From Apostichopus japonicus (lineage: Eukaryota > Echinodermata > Holothuroidea > Aspidochirotida > Stichopodidae): 64,000 bases of DNA. The notes beneath the pieces were generated by a model. It did not search any database and was not told the DNA's origin. It saw nothing but the letters and a program-made list of their open reading frames with translations. Below, piece by piece: positions 60,255 through 64,000 of this stretch. The DNA lies in assembly GCF_037975245.1 (NCBI RefSeq), contig NC_092577.1:7095001-7159000 (forward strand). The letters are read 5' to 3'. Position 1 is the first letter of the stretch. Each line of letters starts with the position of its first letter. The translations under genes were made by a program, and so were the position numbers.

Positions 60255-60507
60255 TTGGGATCATTATTAACATGATTAACATAATTATTAAGCTTTGAAA
60301 AATAACTTGGTGTTATGCTGTTCAAAGCTAATAATTATTTGATAAAGCTGCTATTCCTGGCTTATAATTTGAGGGACCTAGATTTAAATGTATACCTTCC
60401 AATATGTTATAAAATTTTAATGTAAATGTATGTTTATGATAATGTGAGTTATCATGTGCTATATCTGTATCTGTGCTTACACGTATATCATATTTTCTGT
60501 TCACAGG

Positions 60508-60588
60508 TCAATAATGGTGCAGATTTTGGCTTCCTGAAGACAAGTGGGAGGCCATTTGTAGTTAAGAGAAACACTCTTTGTTCGTGAA
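60508..60588 (+). CDS. Possible terminal exon inside the transposon
   Basis: After TGTTCACAG the text reads VNNGADFGFLKTSGRPFVVK then RNTLCS and TGA. It sits downstream of the block at 58519-58713 across the foldback element. It could be another piece of the same gene. Family unrecognised and splice phase unconfirmed. Confidence 0.25.
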
Positions 60589-61249
60589 GACTTAACTGGT
60601 GTCGATTTGGGGTACCACTTTAAAACGAAAGTCATGAGGAACCCTTGCCCAAGATTCAACTTTGCATTATTGTGCAGTGCTATACTTTTGCGATTCATGT
60701 TTGATCCATTAACAAAATCAGATTTTCAGATTTTTGTTTACAGTGATTTCTTCTCTATCTGTCGAAAGTCAGCCTTTGTAGACATCAGAAGTTTTATCAG
60801 AAATAAATACTGCCAACGTACACATTATTTGTGTTTCTTCTGCTCTCTTTTCTTTCAGTGATGCTAGTCAGTGAAACTAGTCGGGTTTAATTCTTTCAGT
60901 GATTCTAGTCAGTGCAACTAGTCAGTCTATACCGACTAAGAAAGGTTAGTCGGGAGAGGCACTATCCTGACTAATGTAAAACCTGTTATAAACTAGTCGG
61001 TGGCTCATATAAATTAGTCGGTAAAGACCGACTAATGTCACCAACTAATGTAACTGACTAATATACATTTACCGACTAAGAAATTGTTGATCGACTAAGC
61101 TGACGGACTAAGATGACCGACTAAGATGTCCAACTGACTAAGGAATAAATTAGTCGGTATAGCAACTGACTAAGGCTATGTTAGTCGGGAGAGGCACCAG
61201 ATGGACTAACGTTATGTTAGTCGGTGAACCAATTTAAGTTTTCAGTGTA

Positions 61250-64000
61250 AATGCGCAACACTTACAAGCAAACGAACACGCAGGGTGAATTTGTATGACG
61301 ACGCAGAGGCGTAGAAAAGAAAGTGAACGACTGATCATTGTCTTCTCCTGTATAACATCATTTTGCAACTATGCACCCGTAATTAAGGTGTAATTAAGGT
61401 TTAAAGAAGGTTTAAATGCCAGGGGTACCTCCTCTTTGTAAGGCACCTTTCCCAAGCCGACGCATTCACTAAGATAATTAAAGTGAAAACTGGTGTCACC
61501 AAGCCCCCCAAAAATGGAAAACCGTGTTTACTGATCACTTTGAACCTCGTTGCTGTGTATGCGCGAGCTGAATCTCTGGAATATGGAATCAAATAATGAT
61601 GATCAGTTCTCTCCTAAGGCTGGTTTGTGTATATATGACACTATCAGATTATATTTACCAATAAAAGCTGCAGTTTAAAGCTATTTCTTGTATATATGAC
61701 AGTGTCAGATTATATTTAACAACAACAACAGTTTTAATGTTCCTTAGCTCTAAGCGGAAGAAAAATTCAACAACAGCAACGAAAAGCAAATATTTAAGGA
61801 GTGACGGAAGTATTTCCGAAAGGACTTCCGCGAAGAGACTGACCTACGGAAAATATCGAGCGCCCTTTTACTTAAAGATTTACAGCAGATATAGAAACTG
61901 GAAACATTCGGATTAGTCACAACGTACTCTCAACTTTAAGTTATTACTTTATGTATCAGATTCTTTCTATTCCACTTCTGTTCGTCCAGAACTTGTGTTC
62001 ATGCTGAGATAAACGATTTGACATGTCTATGAAACACAGTTTGTAAATTCGTTTACGGTATAGTTTGAGATAAACGTAGTTTACAAACTACACGTTGTCA
62101 CTTATCTTCAACTGAGTCGCTTAGTAGATTGCATAGAGGTGAATATTATATTTTAAAGAGAATGGGCTTCATGAATACGGATGTCATTATTAAGCCGATA
62201 TATTTGTAGCTAACACACACACATTACATTTTTTTGGGACAAGTAAGTTATTTGTAGTACTGCAAAAGCGTTGCTGCTACGCAGAAATATATCAAATGCA
62301 GAAGCGCTATAAGAAATCTCTGGTAATAATGTATGAGTCACGTTGCTCGTGTCAATATTTTACAATAAATCACTCTATGAAATACATAGGGTAGTAATAT
62401 GATATCAGTAATGATGTATAACAATGACTCATGATGTACCCTTTACAATGGGACTTTAGAACTGAATATTTACATGATATTGAAAATAAAATTACAATTG
62501 ATCAAGCTATAGACACACTTCTAGATTTGTAATGCAGATTAGTCCAGTTCCAGCCTCCAAAACTATTTGCTCTTTTTTCTTTTATTCTAAACAGGATTTT
62601 AATGAACGCAAGCATGTCAATAGTTTAAAGTCAATAAATGTATTCAAAAGTATTCAAAGCCTGTCAAGACAGTAATAAATGACTAAATAGACATTATCAT
62701 ATGTCAAATAGGGGATTGATGTTAGGGTAACAGAGCAATGCAAACTGGGAATGGGTGACCTTTATTCGACTTCTCTAGCATGTTTAGAGCCAATACTGAT
62801 CGCTTTCATGGTAATTTCTTGTAATTTCAAGTAGTACGTTTGAAGGATAGCTTTGAAGTAGTGAAATTTGTCTTGCATCGTCTGCTGTCAATTGGCCCTG
62901 GTGAATTCAGGATTTGGAAAAGGTTTCCTAGAAAAGTAACATTTTAGACGTGAAATGTGGTATTCTGAGGCATACATATTTGAATATAAAATGAGATGTA
63001 TAATTTGGTCTACACGTGGAAGGTCTAACAAATACCTTCTTGTAATCCTCTCTCCCCCTTACGGATCCGTGCCTTGTACCAATTTACGGTTTTTCCATAA
63101 AATAAAATTTCCGAGGGTTGACTTGTTTGATCATGGTCTCAGGTGAATAGTATCAGCGACTATATTGAATCTGCTCGCAGCTGATTGGTTAATATTTTTC
63201 AGCTACTTTATAGCCTAGTCGCAATATCTTCTCCTCTTATATTAAGCAATAAAGATATATTTACACCATGTCAACAACAAGTTTTGTGAACTTTGTGCTG
63301 ACATTTACTTACTAACAACACTTACCAGGGTATTGGACTAGACTTAAGTCTGTTGATATGATTCTCCTAAGGAGAGTGTTTTCATTGACAAATTGATAAC
63401 GTAAGTTTAATATACATTCAATATTTACATAATCAGCAGAGGTCCTGTTACAAAGTATGCTAAATTGAGGGCGCTTTGTATAAAATGTTTTTGGTTCATG
63501 ATAATATTTGTCGGATTTTTCAAGTATATCAGAAGAGAGCCAAAAAAAAAAAAAAGTATTAATTATAGTAAAATAGTAAATCAATATTAGAGCTACCAGC
63601 AATTTTAAATCGACCTAGCACAGTAACGTATATATAACTCAAGCGTTCTATCCGAATAAATTTGATTTTACAAGACCTGTAACAGTACTGTACGTATGGT
63701 TCATGTAGTTCACAGACCTACTATGGATAAAGAGAAACATGTAAGTACTGGTAAGAAAAACTCAAGGTACGGGGCGGACATTGCCAATATGTACATCACT
63801 TACGATAGATCACGTGATGTGCATTATTTTTGTTTCTGCCGACGCTGCAGATGATGAAAAACCGTCTTTTTATTCGTTGATCGGAATCGACCGACTTAAA
63901 GACGTGAAATTGAAGGCAACATTTAAATAATAACAATTATGAGTTCTTACTTCACCATAAGATAAGGATAGTGGATATGATAGAAAATAGAAAGATAAAA
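61250..64000. other. Noncoding stretch, no clear gene
   Basis: TTGTATATATGACA.T.TCAGATTATATTTA.CAA is duplicated at about 61624-61665 and 61689-61730. CGGAAGTATTTCCGAAAGGACTTCCG is an imperfect palindrome near 61805. A minus-strand GTAAGT donor at about 63322-63327 follows RIISTDLSLVQYPG, and a plus-strand ATG of six codons meets GTAAGT at 63732. Both are possible first exons, unsupported otherwise. Confidence 0.35.

Larger units (their letters stand above)
56647..61247. mobile_element. 4.6-kb DNA transposon, CACTGAAAA ends, GACTAA arrays
   Basis: Left CACTGAAAA and right TTTTCAGTG termini are inverted, flanked by TA on both sides (56645-56646, 61248-61249). Subterminal regions (56660-56915 and 60865-61230) are packed with TTAGTCGGT / ACCGACTAA / GGACTAAC words in both orientations, more than thirty in all. 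A TA duplication would fit Tc1/mariner-like elements; CACTG ends with dense subterminal repeats would fit CACTA/EnSpm. The superfamily is therefore open. No transposase core was recognised; possible degenerate coding pieces lie at 58519-58713 and 60508-60588. Confidence 0.75.

Noticed and set aside
60101-60325. Minus-strand frame with WQTDCGECGCESNFKVT
   Set aside because: Lies in a foldback arm; the inverse arm carries the same text with changes, so it is explained by the palindrome.
1-64000. A prokaryote-style defence or biosynthetic system
   Set aside because: No operons, ribosome binding sites or clustered long coding frames; introns, SINEs, LINEs and hAT elements show a eukaryotic genome.

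Overview
This looks like a window from a marine invertebrate deuterostome genome, most likely an echinoderm and perhaps a sea cucumber. Three things point that way. A 1.5 kb NACHT exon and an LRR exon belong to the greatly expanded echinoderm-type NLR family. Coding sequence is sparse, in small exons with GT/AG borders and consistent phases, inside AT-rich noncoding DNA. Mobile and tandem repeats are very dense. The species call is inference. No prokaryotic genes, CRISPR array, rRNA or complete tRNA gene was seen.

Genes. The only clear protein gene is an NLR on the minus strand. Its NACHT exon (49175-50694) ends at a phase-0 GTAAGT donor. An LRR exon 39 kb downstream (9884-10089) starts in phase 0 and continues the NLR sequence plausibly, so they may be one gene with a very large, repeat-filled intron, or pieces of two NLR copies. 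Two spliced minus-strand exons at 1365-2180 and one at 21238-21353 look like 3' ends of unrecognised genes. On the plus strand, a family of short phase-1 exons (20.26, 22.2, 24.1, 32.2, 33.6 and 35.9 kb) includes one Ig-like half-domain; several members are broken.

Layout. 0-6 kb: cryptic minus-strand gene and LINE fragments. 5.9-6.6 kb: ACGTACGT-rich transposon. 9.9 kb: LRR exon. 14-16.6 kb: tRNA-derived SINE and nested hAT-like elements. 17.6-18.1 kb: 43-bp minisatellite. 22.05-26.03 kb and 32.0-35.7 kb: a direct segmental duplication, separated by a 4.3 kb transposon (26.0-30.4 kb) carrying a LINE reverse-transcriptase remnant, and by further repeat DNA. 36.8-37.8 kb: hAT element with a perfect 8-bp target duplication. 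38.8-41.5 kb: 30/33-bp minisatellite with higher-order structure. 42.3-43.1 kb: element with about 147-bp AGGTCA-bearing units. 49.2-50.7 kb: NACHT exon. 56.6-61.2 kb: 4.6 kb CACTG-ended element containing a 1.4 kb foldback element.

The unusual content is mobile-element structure rather than a gene system. Five elements show good 8-bp target duplications. Three of them lie in only one copy of the segmental duplication, so the other copy serves as the empty site. No pathway or operon-like cooperation can be inferred among the genes.
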